From Aquimarina atlantica (lineage in GTDB: Bacteria; Bacteroidota; Bacteroidia; Flavobacteriales; Flavobacteriaceae), in the NCBI RefSeq assembly GCF_000626715.1, contig NZ_AQRA01000009.1, positions 62,001 through 126,000 of the forward strand: a DNA stretch of 64,000 nucleotides. Direction: 5' to 3'. Under the pieces are notes generated by a model. The model ran no database searches. It saw nothing but the letters and a program-made list of their open reading frames with translations, and was not told the DNA's origin. The position numbers and the translations under genes were made by a program. The stretch's first letter is position 1, and each line of letters opens with the position of its first letter. Positions 52,131-61,518 of the stretch are shown here, one piece after another.

Positions 52131-52254
52131 TTATCAGTAATTTAAGAGTTGCTTTCTAAAAATAAGAAAAACAAATTGAAAAAAGTGTTAAAAACCTGAT
52201 AATCAGAATACAAAATGTAATTTGATAGGAGGTGGTTATCGCAATTCAAAATCG

Positions 52255-52262
52255 TATATTTG
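52255..52262 (+). promoter_or_regulatory. Probable -7 element for tilS
   Basis: TATATTTG matches TAnnTTTG. It contains the first possible TTG start of tilS (52260), so translation probably begins further downstream. Confidence 0.4.
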
Positions 52263-52292
52263 AAAAATCGAAAAATTTCAATCCAGAATCTG

Positions 52293-53606
52293 TTGTTACA
52301 AGAGTTTAAAGATCATATTAGCAAAAACCTTTCATTTCTTTCGGGAAGCAAACTACTAATTGCTTGTAGTGGTGGGTTAGATAGTGTTATACTCGCAAGA
52401 CTTTGCCAGGCATTACATTTTCAATATAGTATCGCACATTGCAATTTTAAATTAAGAGAAGAAGAAAGTGATGAAGACGCAAATTTCGTTACTCAATTGT
52501 CTAATGAGCTTCAGTCTTCGGTTTTTAGTACACAATTTGATACCAATACATATGCTGCAGATCATAATTTATCTATACAGATGGCAGCTAGAGAGCTACG
52601 GTATGATTGGTTTAAGAAACTAGCTCTAGAGCATCAGTTTGATTATATTCTTACTGCTCATCATGCAGATGATAACCTAGAAACTTTTTTAATTAACCTG
52701 TCTAGAGGAACAGGGATAGAAGGATTAACAGGTATACCAGAAGTTAATGGGATTTTTGTACGGCCGTTATTACCTTTTTCGAGGGCACAAATTTTGGCAT
52801 ACGCAAAAGAGAATGATTGGCAATGGAGAGAGGATAGTAGTAATAAAAGCACAAAGTATCTTAGAAATAAACTTCGCTTAGATGTAATTCCGGAGTTAAA
52901 AGGTGTTAATTCCCAGTTTTTACAGAATTTTAGTACCACCTTAGAGTATTTAAAACAGAGTAGTGAATTTATTAAAAACCAGGTAACCCAACTTAAAAAA
53001 GAGTTGTTCGAGGTTTCAGAAAGTGATATCATTAAAATATCTATTCATAGATTAATGGATTGCGGAGACCCAAAAGCCAGCCTGTATTTTTTATTAAAAG
53101 AATATGGGTTTACTGCATGGGATGATATAGAACATATGATTACGGGGCAATCCGGAAAACAAATTTTTTCAGAAACTCATCGTTTGGTAAAGAATAGAGA
53201 ATACTTATTATTGAGTCTGATATCAGAAAAAATTGAGAATCGCAATTACAGCATACCCGAAGCAGAAAGTATGTTAATGATTCCTCCGGGAACACTGAAA
53301 TTTAAAGTGACATCCGAAATATCGGATATTGATCTTAAGACCATTTATGTTGATAAAGAAAAGTTAAAGTATCCATTAACTGTAAGAAAATGGAAAGAAG
53401 GCGACTATTTTTATCCTCTGGGAATGAAAGGAAAAAAGAAATTGAGTAAATATTTTAAAGATGAAAAATTATCTTTACTAGCCAAAGAACGAGTATGGTT
53501 ATTATGTTCTGGAAAAGAAATAATTTGGATTATAAACTATAGAGCAGATAATAGATTTAAAATAATACCCCAAACAAAACAAATACTTAAAATTACAATA
53601 GCCTGA
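52293..53606 (+). CDS. tilS: tRNA(Ile)-lysidine synthase
   Basis: A 437-residue enzyme that puts lysidine at C34 of tRNA-Ile(CAU). PP-loop IACSGGLDSVIL, then MAARELRYDWF and HHADDNLETFLINLSRGTG, which are strong TilS marks; the C-terminal domain (about 350-437) has YFKDEKLSLLAKERVWLL. No ATG exists near the start. The upstream TTG at 52260 lies in the promoter box, so the TTG at 52293 (MLQEFKDHISKNL) is preferred. The stop overlaps the dsbD ATG by one base, and the two are coupled. Confidence 0.93.
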   Translation: MLQEFKDHISKNLSFLSGSKLLIACSGGLDSVILARLCQALHFQYSIAHCNFKLREEESDEDANFVTQLSNELQSSVFSTQFDTNTYAADHNLSIQMAARELRYDWFKKLALEHQFDYILTAHHADDNLETFLINLSRGTGIEGLTGIPEVNGIFVRPLLPFSRAQILAYAKENDWQWREDSSNKSTKYLRNKLRLDVIPELKGVNSQFLQNFSTTLEYLKQSSEFIKNQVTQLKKELFEVSESDIIKISIHRLMDCGDPKASLYFLLKEYGFTAWDDIEHMITGQSGKQIFSETHRLVKNREYLLLSLISEKIENRNYSIPEAESMLMIPPGTLKFKVTSEISDIDLKTIYVDKEKLKYPLTVRKWKEGDYFYPLGMKGKKKLSKYFKDEKLSLLAKERVWLLCSGKEIIWIINYRADNRFKIIPQTKQILKITIA

Positions 53607-55585
53607 TGCGATATCTCTTAGTACTACTTACCACTATATTATTTTCTACAACGCTTTTTTCACAAACACTAGACCCTGTTAAGTGGAAAGCCACTATAGA
53701 GAAAGAAACGGATGATACTTATATCCTATATTTTGAGGCGACTCTTGATGAAGGATGGCATTTGTATTCTCAAAATGAAGCAGATAGTGATGAGATAGCT
53801 CCAACACCAACAGAATTTACTTATAATACTACTCCAGAGAGTTATGAACTTGTAGGAGAAACGATAGAGCCCAAAGGTATCGAGAAGTTTGATAATATCT
53901 TCGAGATGGATGTGAAGTATTTTGAAGATAAAGTGACTTTTTCTCAAAAGATCAAGCGTATAGATAAAAACCTGAAGCAGATTAAGGCAGAAGTATTCTT
54001 TTCGGTTTGTGATGATGAGAAATGTTTGGCTCCAGAGGTCGTAGAATTTGACATTAATCTTTCTGGAGAAGCAATCGAAAATAAAGGAGATCTGTCTAGT
54101 ATTACAGCAGAGGATCAAAAAAAGTCTGAAGCACTACATATTGATATAAAAGGTAAAGATGTTTTTCCTTCAGAACAAGTAGAGGAGAAAAGTTATTTTA
54201 ATATTTTCCTTTTAGGGTTTTTAGGAGGATTAATAGCCTTATTAACACCTTGTGTATTTCCTATGATACCTCTTACGGTTTCTTTTTTTACCAAAGGAGC
54301 CAAGGATCGTAAAAAAGGATTGTTTAATGCTATTTTGTATGGTTTTTTTATATTCATTATTTATATTTTATTAAGCCTTCCTTTTCATTTGCTAGATTCA
54401 TTAGACCCAGAGATATTAAATAATATTTCGACAAATGTGACGCTTAATATTGTCTTCTTTATCATTTTTATTGTATTTGCAATATCCTTTTTTGGTTATT
54501 TCGAAATTACCCTACCAGCTTCCTGGAGTACCAAGCTTGATAGTAAGGCTACAAGTATTGGAGGAGTGATAGGTATATTCTTTATGGCATTAACATTAGC
54601 TTTGGTATCCTTCTCATGTACAGGACCCATACTGGGATCATTACTGGGAGGTTCTCTAAGTAGTGATGGGGGAGCGATGCAATTAAGTTTTGGTATGGGA
54701 GGTTTTGGACTAGCCTTAGCATTACCATTTGCACTATTTGCATTATTTCCTAATTGGTTAAATTCTTTACCAAAAAGTGGCGGATGGTTAAATACTGTAA
54801 AAGTAGTTCTGGGTTTTATCGAATTGGCATTAGCATTTAAATTCCTTTCAAATGCAGATCTTGTTGAGCATTGGGGAATCCTAAAAAGAGAAATATTTAT
54901 AGGTGTCTGGATAATAATTGGTTTGGGTATGGTCTTATACCTTTTCGGGAAAATACGCTTTCCGCACGATAGCCCAATACAAAAATTAAGTAAAGGAAGA
55001 AAAACCTTAGGTATTATTACATTAGCATTTGTTATTTATTTGATTCCTGGTCTTACCAATACAGCTTATGCTAATCTTAAGTTGTTAAGTGGGTTTCCTC
55101 CACCATTATTTTATAGTATTTATGAAAAAGAAGCTCATGGTCCCTTAGGGCTTAATGCATATACCGATTTCGAATCGGGGGTACAAGCTGCCAAAGCCCA
55201 AAACAAACCTATTATGCTCGATTTTACAGGCTGGGCTTGTGTGAATTGTCGTAAAATGGAAGAACAAGTATGGAGCCATCCAGAAATTATCGATATCCTT
55301 AAGAACAAGTACGTTTTAATTTCTTTGTATGTTGATGATCGCGAGAAGCTATCAGAGGATAATCAATTTAAGTTCTTAAAACCTGATGGAAGAATTAAAG
55401 CCATTAAAACAATAGGAGACAAGTGGGCAACATTTCAAACCTTAAACTTCAAAAATAACTCACAACCTTATTATGCATTATTAGATGCAGATATGAATTT
55501 ATTAAACAAAACCACTGCTTATACTCCAGATACAAGCGAATATCTTAAATGGTTACAAACAGGTTTGAAAAATTTTAGAAAATAA
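53606..55585 (+). CDS. dsbD: DsbD-type thiol:disulfide interchange protein
   Basis: A 659-residue protein that carries electrons from thioredoxin to the periplasm. Signal peptide (1-19), N-terminal alpha domain (about 22-150) with two Cys in FFSVCDDEKCLAPEV, eight membrane segments (about 195-500; ALLTPCVFPMIPLT and SFSCTGPILGSLLGG give the central Cys pair), and a C-terminal thioredoxin domain with DFTGWACVNCRKM. All three Cys pairs are present. Starts at the last base of tilS (TGATG). Confidence 0.96.
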   Translation: MRYLLVLLTTILFSTTLFSQTLDPVKWKATIEKETDDTYILYFEATLDEGWHLYSQNEADSDEIAPTPTEFTYNTTPESYELVGETIEPKGIEKFDNIFEMDVKYFEDKVTFSQKIKRIDKNLKQIKAEVFFSVCDDEKCLAPEVVEFDINLSGEAIENKGDLSSITAEDQKKSEALHIDIKGKDVFPSEQVEEKSYFNIFLLGFLGGLIALLTPCVFPMIPLTVSFFTKGAKDRKKGLFNAILYGFFIFIIYILLSLPFHLLDSLDPEILNNISTNVTLNIVFFIIFIVFAISFFGYFEITLPASWSTKLDSKATSIGGVIGIFFMALTLALVSFSCTGPILGSLLGGSLSSDGGAMQLSFGMGGFGLALALPFALFALFPNWLNSLPKSGGWLNTVKVVLGFIELALAFKFLSNADLVEHWGILKREIFIGVWIIIGLGMVLYLFGKIRFPHDSPIQKLSKGRKTLGIITLAFVIYLIPGLTNTAYANLKLLSGFPPPLFYSIYEKEAHGPLGLNAYTDFESGVQAAKAQNKPIMLDFTGWACVNCRKMEEQVWSHPEIIDILKNKYVLISLYVDDREKLSEDNQFKFLKPDGRIKAIKTIGDKWATFQTLNFKNNSQPYYALLDADMNLLNKTTAYTPDTSEYLKWLQTGLKNFRK

Positions 55586-55865
55586 TATTCTTTACATTAA
55601 GACTACTAAAACCACGAATAATTAGCAATGAATGTTTCTATAAGTAGTTGTGGAGTAGTACTTCTATTTTTTTGATTGTATTGTTTAGATACAGGATTTT
55701 GATTTTGAACTTAACTGTCGTAATTGACTCTTCTATAAAATGACTATACCATTTTGTCTCTATTGTAATATGTACATATTGATCGTAAGTTGTTAAAATC
55801 TCCTTAAATCTATCCAGCCCGCAGTACCATTTTTTTATCTTCAGCAATAAACTAAACTAAAACCA

Positions 55866-57722
55866 ATGCGATCAGTCAGATTTATTCTTTTAAGAAGTAT
55901 AGTACTTCTTTACACAAGTATTATGTTCTCGCAGGAAGCAGATTCCTATACTATAAAAGAACACTACACAAAACAAGAAGTTGATATTGTAATGAGAGAT
56001 GGTGTTAAACTTCACACTACTATTTATTCACCAAAAGATACTTCAAAAAAATACCCGATTTTAATGCATCGAACCCCGTATAGTTCGAGACCATATGGTA
56101 AAGATGAATTTAGATCTAAAATAGGTCCAAACGAATTTTTAATGAAAGAAGGAAATATTATTGTCTATCAAGATGTACGTGGGCGTTGGATGAGCGAAGG
56201 AGTTTATGACAATATGAGAGCCTATATTCCTGGTAAAAAAGGAAAACAATTTGATGAAGCCAGTGATACCTATGATACCATAGACTGGTTGGTAAAGAAT
56301 GTATCCAATACCAACAAAAAAGTAGGAATATGGGGGATCTCATACCCTGGTTTCTATGCAACGTATTCTTTATTAGATGCACATCCGGCTTTAAAAGCAG
56401 TATCGCCACAAGCATGTATTGGTGATTTCTTTTTTGATGATTTTCATCATAATGGAGCCTATCTGTTAAGCTATTGGAGAGCTACAGCGGTTTTTGGATA
56501 CGAAAAAACTAAACCTACCACAGAGAGTTGGTATACTTTTCCTGACCTGAAAAGTAAAGATCAATACCAATTCTTTCTGGATGCAGGGCCTTTAAGCACT
56601 TTAGACCGGTATTATAAAGAAGACAATGTATTTTGGACACAATTAAAAGAACACCCCAATTATGATGAATTCTGGCAAAAAAGAGGGATAATTCAACACT
56701 TAAAAAACCAAAAGATCAAACCGGCAGTAATGACTGTAGGAGGTTTATTTGATGCCGAAGATTTATATGGCCCTTTCGAGACTTACGAAAATATCGAAAA
56801 GCAAAGTGATAATTATAACATTATGGTTTTTGGGCCATGGAGTCATGGGGATTGGGCAAGAACCAAAAAGCGACAAGCTATTGGTAATGTATACTTTGGG
56901 GATGACCTTTCTTTAAATTTTCAAAAAAATGTTGAAACCCCCTTTTTTAATCATTTCCTAAAAGGAGATGCAGATGGAAAAACCGGGTTACCAGAAATTC
57001 AGATTTTTGATACCGGAAAAAAGGAGTGGAATTCTTACGAAAGTTGGCCTCCTGCAAATGTAGAAAAAAAGACATTCTACCTTTCTGCCAATGATGAATT
57101 GTCTGGTAAGAGTGGAGCGGGTGCTTCAGAATTTATAAGTGACCCTAAAAAACCAGTTCCATATTCCGAAGATGTTAAAATGGTATTTACGCCAAGAAAA
57201 TATATGACAGATGATCAAAGATTTGCAGCGCGTCGTCCCGATGTATTAGTTTTTGAAACCCCTGTTCTTACCGAGGACATGACATTATCGGGAGAAGTAT
57301 TAGCAAAACTAAAGGTAGCTACGACAGGTACAGATGCAGACTGGGTAGTAAAATTGATAGATGTATATCCTAATGATGCCGAAGATACAGAAGAAACACA
57401 GCAATATTTAAAAATGGCCAATTATCATATGATGGTTCGTAGCGAAGTGATGAGAGGGCGTTTTCGAAATGATTTTAGTAAACCCGAACCTTTTGTTGCT
57501 AATCAAAAAACAGATGTAAATATCAAACTACAGGATATACACCATACGTTTAAAAAAGGACATAAAATACAGATTCAGGTGCAGAGTACCTGGTTTCCTT
57601 TAATCGATTTAAACCCTCAGACGTATGTTCCTAATATCTTTAAAGCTGCTGCTTCTGATTTTACCAAGCAAACGCACAAAGTATATCATGATTCTGCAAT
57701 AGAAGTTATGATTTTAAAATAA
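55866..57722 (+). CDS. CocE/NonD-family hydrolase (X-Pro dipeptidyl-peptidase type)
   Basis: A 618-residue exported protein with a signal peptide (1-22, MFSQ-EA). The hydrolase domain has IVMRDGVKLHTTIYSP, IVYQDVRGRWMSEG and the nucleophile GIWGISYPGFYATYS (Ser about 162); Asp and His follow in AVMTVGGLFDAED and FGPWSHGDW. The C-terminal jelly-roll domain (from about 400) is typical of CocE/X-Pro dipeptidyl peptidases. Probably a periplasmic peptidase or esterase. 28 bases upstream of the DUF885 gene and likely cotranscribed. Confidence 0.92.
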   Translation: MRSVRFILLRSIVLLYTSIMFSQEADSYTIKEHYTKQEVDIVMRDGVKLHTTIYSPKDTSKKYPILMHRTPYSSRPYGKDEFRSKIGPNEFLMKEGNIIVYQDVRGRWMSEGVYDNMRAYIPGKKGKQFDEASDTYDTIDWLVKNVSNTNKKVGIWGISYPGFYATYSLLDAHPALKAVSPQACIGDFFFDDFHHNGAYLLSYWRATAVFGYEKTKPTTESWYTFPDLKSKDQYQFFLDAGPLSTLDRYYKEDNVFWTQLKEHPNYDEFWQKRGIIQHLKNQKIKPAVMTVGGLFDAEDLYGPFETYENIEKQSDNYNIMVFGPWSHGDWARTKKRQAIGNVYFGDDLSLNFQKNVETPFFNHFLKGDADGKTGLPEIQIFDTGKKEWNSYESWPPANVEKKTFYLSANDELSGKSGAGASEFISDPKKPVPYSEDVKMVFTPRKYMTDDQRFAARRPDVLVFETPVLTEDMTLSGEVLAKLKVATTGTDADWVVKLIDVYPNDAEDTEETQQYLKMANYHMMVRSEVMRGRFRNDFSKPEPFVANQKTDVNIKLQDIHHTFKKGHKIQIQVQSTWFPLIDLNPQTYVPNIFKAAASDFTKQTHKVYHDSAIEVMILK

Positions 57723-57750
57723 CTAATTAACCCTAATATAGTATACTATC

Positions 57751-59622
57751 ATGACCAAAATAAAAATCAGTGTATTGCTATTTTCTTCTGTTCTGGCGTT
57801 AACCGGCTGTAAACAGGAAGTAAAAGCACCAGAACAGGATGCTGCTTTGCAAGCAGAGATCATCGAAGAGCGATCAAAAAAACTAAATGATTGGTTCGAG
57901 GCACAATTTCAGCAAGAAATTGATAAATCACCAATGACGCAAACGTATTTAGGAATTAAAACAGACGATTACGGTAAATGGGATGATATTTCATCTAAAC
58001 AGCAAGCAGAAGATTTAGAAAGAGCAAAAGAACGTCTTGCCTACTTAAAAGACTCTGTAGATGTATCTCAATTAAACGATGCAACTGCTCTAAGTTATAA
58101 ATTGATGAAACAAGATCTCGAAAATGAGATTGCAGATTTTCAATACAGATTTTATGATTACCCTGTAAATCAAATGTTTGGAATGCAGTCAAGAATTCCT
58201 GCTTTCCTTATCAATATGCATAAAATCAAAGATAAGAGTGATGCAGAAGCTTATATTTCAAGATTAAATGGTATCAATGAAATGTTTGCTCAGGCGATAG
58301 AAAATATAAAGATTAGAGAAAAGAATGGTATTCTTCCTCCTAAGTTTGTATTTGCCAAAGTTCTTGATGATAGCCGTAATATTATTGTAGGGCAGCCATT
58401 TGATAAATCAAATCAGGAAAGTACATTACTGGCCGATTTCAAAAATAAAATCTCTACACTTAAATTATCTGATGAAGAACAGAGCGAATTAGTGGCTAAA
58501 GCAGAAAAAGAACTTGTAGAAAGTGTAAAACCGGCGTATGATAATCTTATCACATTATTAGAAGGGCAACAACAAAGAGCTACTACAGATGATGGCTGCT
58601 GGAAATTTCCTAAAGGAGCTGCGTTTTATGATAATGCACTACAACGTACGACCACCACTACGATGACAGCAGATCAGATTCATGAGCTAGGATTAAAAGA
58701 AGTGGCTCGTATTCATAATGAGATGCGGGATATTATGAAGCAAGTTAAATATGAAGGAACATTACAGGATTTTTTCAAGTATATGAAAGAAGATGAAAAG
58801 TTCTATTATGCAAATACCGAAGAAGGAAAAGCAGCATACCTTAAACAAGCAGTGGGACTAATCGATACGATGAAATCGAAACTGGATGAACTTTTTATTA
58901 CCAAACCCAAGGCAGATATTATTGTAAAAGCGGTAGAGCCTTTTAGAGAAAAAAGCGCCGGAAAAGCCTTCTATCAAAGTGGAACTCCCGATGGCTCAAG
59001 ACCAGGAACATATTATGCCAATTTATATGATATGACAGCAATGCCTATCTACCAGATGGAAGCTTTGGCGTATCACGAAGGTATCCCCGGGCATCATATG
59101 CAGAGATCTATTGCGCAAGAGCTACAGGATATCCCGAAATTTAGAAAATTTGGCGGGTATACTGCATATACCGAAGGTTGGGGATTATATACAGAGTTAT
59201 TGCCAAAGGAAATAGGAATGTATAGTGATCCATATTCAGATTTTGGTAGACTGGCAATGGAGCTTTGGAGAGCTTGTCGATTGGTTGTAGATACAGGAAT
59301 TCATAGTAAAAAATGGAGTAGAGAAGAAGGGATTAAGTATTATGTAGATAATACTCCTAATGCAGAAAGTGATGCGATAAAAATGGTAGAACGCCATATT
59401 GTTATGCCAAGCCAGGCAACAGCTTATAAAATAGGAATGATTAAGATTCTTGAGCTACGTAAAAATGCAAGGAAAACTCTTGGAGATGCATTTGATATCA
59501 GAGAGTTTCATGATGTAGTGTTAACCAATGGAGCTGTACCACTTACGATATTAGAAGAATTAGTAGGAGAATGGGTGGCAAGTAAAAGTACAAATACACC
59601 TAAAGAAGAAGTAGGTTCTTAG
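57751..59622 (+). CDS. DUF885 zinc metallopeptidase-like lipoprotein
   Basis: A 623-residue lipoprotein (LALTGCKQE, lipidated Cys about 20). It matches DUF885: helical N-terminal part, and AYHEGIPGHHMQRS with HExxxHH-type zinc ligands, then YTAYTEGWGLYTE with the second Glu. Probably a zinc peptidase on the periplasmic side. Follows the CocE-type hydrolase gene with a 28-base gap; both may degrade peptides taken up from outside. A REP-like palindrome follows. Confidence 0.93.
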   Translation: MTKIKISVLLFSSVLALTGCKQEVKAPEQDAALQAEIIEERSKKLNDWFEAQFQQEIDKSPMTQTYLGIKTDDYGKWDDISSKQQAEDLERAKERLAYLKDSVDVSQLNDATALSYKLMKQDLENEIADFQYRFYDYPVNQMFGMQSRIPAFLINMHKIKDKSDAEAYISRLNGINEMFAQAIENIKIREKNGILPPKFVFAKVLDDSRNIIVGQPFDKSNQESTLLADFKNKISTLKLSDEEQSELVAKAEKELVESVKPAYDNLITLLEGQQQRATTDDGCWKFPKGAAFYDNALQRTTTTTMTADQIHELGLKEVARIHNEMRDIMKQVKYEGTLQDFFKYMKEDEKFYYANTEEGKAAYLKQAVGLIDTMKSKLDELFITKPKADIIVKAVEPFREKSAGKAFYQSGTPDGSRPGTYYANLYDMTAMPIYQMEALAYHEGIPGHHMQRSIAQELQDIPKFRKFGGYTAYTEGWGLYTELLPKEIGMYSDPYSDFGRLAMELWRACRLVVDTGIHSKKWSREEGIKYYVDNTPNAESDAIKMVERHIVMPSQATAYKIGMIKILELRKNARKTLGDAFDIREFHDVVLTNGAVPLTILEELVGEWVASKSTNTPKEEVGS

Positions 59623-59650
59623 TATTTTAATTTCCATTTTATAATAATCT

Positions 59651-59683
59651 AGACCTCACAGGTTTTTAAAACCTGTGAGGTCT
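59651..59683. repeat. Perfect REP-like palindrome, copy 2 (DUF885 terminator)
   Basis: AGACCTCACAGGTTTT (59651-59666) and its exact complement (59668-59683) around one T, followed by TTTTT. It shares the core AGGTTTTTAAAACCT with the palindrome at 37505. It lies 28 bases after the DUF885 stop and fits an intrinsic terminator. Confidence 0.75.
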
Positions 59684-59799
59684 TTTTAGTTTGTTGTTTT
59701 CGATCTTAAATAACAGAATATACATATCAAGAAATTATAGAATTTTCAAATTGTGAATATCTATTATAGGCATTCGTGGTTAGCGTTTTTTTAAAAATA

Positions 59800-59807
59800 T
59801 ATATTTG
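59800..59807 (+). promoter_or_regulatory. Probable -7 element for the DUF4494 gene
   Basis: TATATTTG matches TAnnTTTG and ends 18 bases before the ATG. A TTAG about 20 bases further upstream is a poor -33 element. Confidence 0.4.
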
Positions 59808-59825
59808 CCATCCTAAAAAAAAGAT

Positions 59826-60476
59826 ATGAGCACAACTTGGTATGAATGTAAAGTAAAGTATAGAAAAATAGATGAATCTGGAGTACAGAAAGTTACAACA
59901 GAACCTTATCTGGTAGATGCTTTATCCTATACAGAGGCTGAAACCCGAATTAACGAAGAAATGTCAGCATATATTAGTGAAGAATTTAAAATCACCAATA
60001 TTAAGATTGCAAATTTTGCAGAAATACATCCTTTTGATAATTCTGATCGATGGTTTAAATCAAAAGTAGCCCTGGTTTCTTATGATGAAGAAAGCGGTAA
60101 AGAAAGAAAGTCAAGTATGTACTTGCTGGTACAAGCTAATGATGTAAAAGAAGCGTATGATAATACTATTAGTGTGATGAAGGATTCTGTTAGTGATTAT
60201 ACAGTACCTGCAATTTCAGAATCTCCGATTATGGATGTGTTTCCTTATTTCTCGGGCGAGGAAGAGCAATTTGAGACAGCTCAACCGATAGCAGTAGCAA
60301 GTTCTTCTCAAGAAGAGGTGTCAGAAGAGGTCGATACTGTTGAAGAAAAACTACTAGAAGAAGGTAGCCCTGTTCAGGAAGAAGTTTCAGAAGAAGTTGA
60401 CGCCGTTGAGGAAGAAGTACTAGAAGAAGGTAATCCTTTTCAGGAAGAAATATCAGAAGAGTTAGAAGATATATAA
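59826..60476 (+). CDS. DUF4494 protein with acidic repeat tail
   Basis: A 216-residue cytoplasmic protein. Residues 1-150 match DUF4494 (MSTTWYECKVKYRKIDESG, TEPYLVDALSYTEAETRI, RWFKSKVALVSYDEESG, VKEAYDNTISVMKDSVSDY), a Bacteroidota family of about 150 residues. The tail (about 160-216) is two 22-residue acidic repeats and a partial third (see the repeat entry). The tail is not part of the family as I know it. Single gene with its own -7 box. Confidence 0.85.
   Translation: MSTTWYECKVKYRKIDESGVQKVTTEPYLVDALSYTEAETRINEEMSAYISEEFKITNIKIANFAEIHPFDNSDRWFKSKVALVSYDEESGKERKSSMYLLVQANDVKEAYDNTISVMKDSVSDYTVPAISESPIMDVFPYFSGEEEQFETAQPIAVASSSQEEVSEEVDTVEEKLLEEGSPVQEEVSEEVDAVEEEVLEEGNPFQEEISEELEDI
60312..60473 (+). 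repeat. 66-bp coding tandem repeat in the DUF4494 gene
   Basis: Residues 163-184, 185-206 and 207-216 form a 22-residue repeat: EEVSEEVDTVEEKLLEEGSPVQ-type unit, near-identical second unit, truncated third. Most residues are Glu; the repeats would be disordered or a helical coil. The DNA units are 66 bp. Confidence 0.75.
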
Positions 60477-60868
60477 TTTACCTCATTAGCATTCGAAACT
60501 TTTTATGTCAAACTGAGCCTGTCGAAGTTCATAAACCCTTGATTTTTAATTGGATTTCGACAGGCTCAATCTGACATTGCAGATAATTTTCAGAAAATAA
60601 AAATCCTTTTTGCTTTATATGTTATAATCCAAAAAAATCAATAGCTTATGATCCATATTTCTATAGCTTAACATAAATCGAGATTTAAAATGCTCCGAGG
60701 CTTGCCTCGAAATCTAAATTATTTTTCAATCCAATGCCTCATGGGCTTGCCTCGAGCTAGTTTACTTGTTTTCGATAGCTCTGCTGAGCTTAACGTTATT
60801 TTCCAATTTTACTCAATTATATAAGTTATTGGCTACTATTTATAAATATGTAACTTAATTAATAGTCA
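60477..60868. repeat. Intergenic region with three inverted/direct repeats
   Basis: A gap of 392 bases without a gene. It holds TGTCAaacTGAGCCTGTCGAA (60506-60526) with its near-perfect complement at 60556-60576 (three central mismatches), a perfect hairpin CGAGGC-TT-GCCTCG (60696-60709), and a second copy of GGCTTGCCTCGA at 60744-60755 (first at 60699-60710). Elements of the first kind, with the TGAGCCTGTCGAA core, recur widely in Bacteroidota as I recall. The rest is AT-rich with no ORF. Confidence 0.7.
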
Positions 60869-61276
60869 TTAATTTAACTCTTTTGGCCACTTCCAGGCAA
60901 GTTTTATAATTATCAAAGTAATTATAGCTTCTAATGCAGCATAAAATGCATAGAAACTATACCATTTGGTCAGAGAAAAACTGCCAACAATTACAACGAT
61001 AATAGTTAGTAAAATACCAAAGATGATATTGAGTATTCTACAAATTTTTGGTTTTAGAAAAACATTTGCAGAAATCATAGCCGCAGGTATTACTAATGAA
61101 AACGATGCTATAAATAATTTTATAGGAGTATCTAGTAGTTCTGTTCCTTTTAAAAGACTGTCTACTTTATTAGGGATATACAATTCAAAGTAGTCGCCAT
61201 AAATGTATAAGAACATTAATGAGGTCCACAAAGCTGCAAGTTTAATTCGGATGTTTACTTTTGGATTTTCAAACAT
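60869..61276 (-). CDS. DUF6326-like membrane protein
   Basis: A 135-residue membrane protein with four segments (about 10-28, 52-70, 80-100, 105-128). The N-terminus NPKVNIRIKLAALWTSLMFLYIYGDYFELY is the pattern of DUF6326. Function unknown. Single gene between the repeat cluster and the exporter operon. Confidence 0.75.
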   Translation of the reverse strand: MFENPKVNIRIKLAALWTSLMFLYIYGDYFELYIPNKVDSLLKGTELLDTPIKLFIASFSLVIPAAMISANVFLKPKICRILNIIFGILLTIIVVIVGSFSLTKWYSFYAFYAALEAIITLIIIKLAWKWPKELN

Positions 61277-61518
61277 TTTTAATAAGATTAATGGTTGTTA
61301 ACATTATTAAAGACGTCAAAAAAATGACTATGGTTGCCTGAAAAAATTAAAATAGTTCCTGTTAGGTTGTAGCCAACAATAGTGAATAGGTGCCAATATA
61401 TGTATTCATATGTGTTTCATACAAATCTATCAGGTTTTGAAGAACCGTATGATCCTTTCGATATAAAATTCCCGATTTTACTTTTGATGATGTAAGTAAC
61501 TAATTTTTAATACAATTT

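Noticed and set aside
55638..55847. 69-residue minus-strand ORF between dsbD and the CocE-type hydrolase gene
   Set aside because: The start is TTG, no ATG is present, no family or membrane pattern is seen, and it lies in a gap between plus-strand genes.
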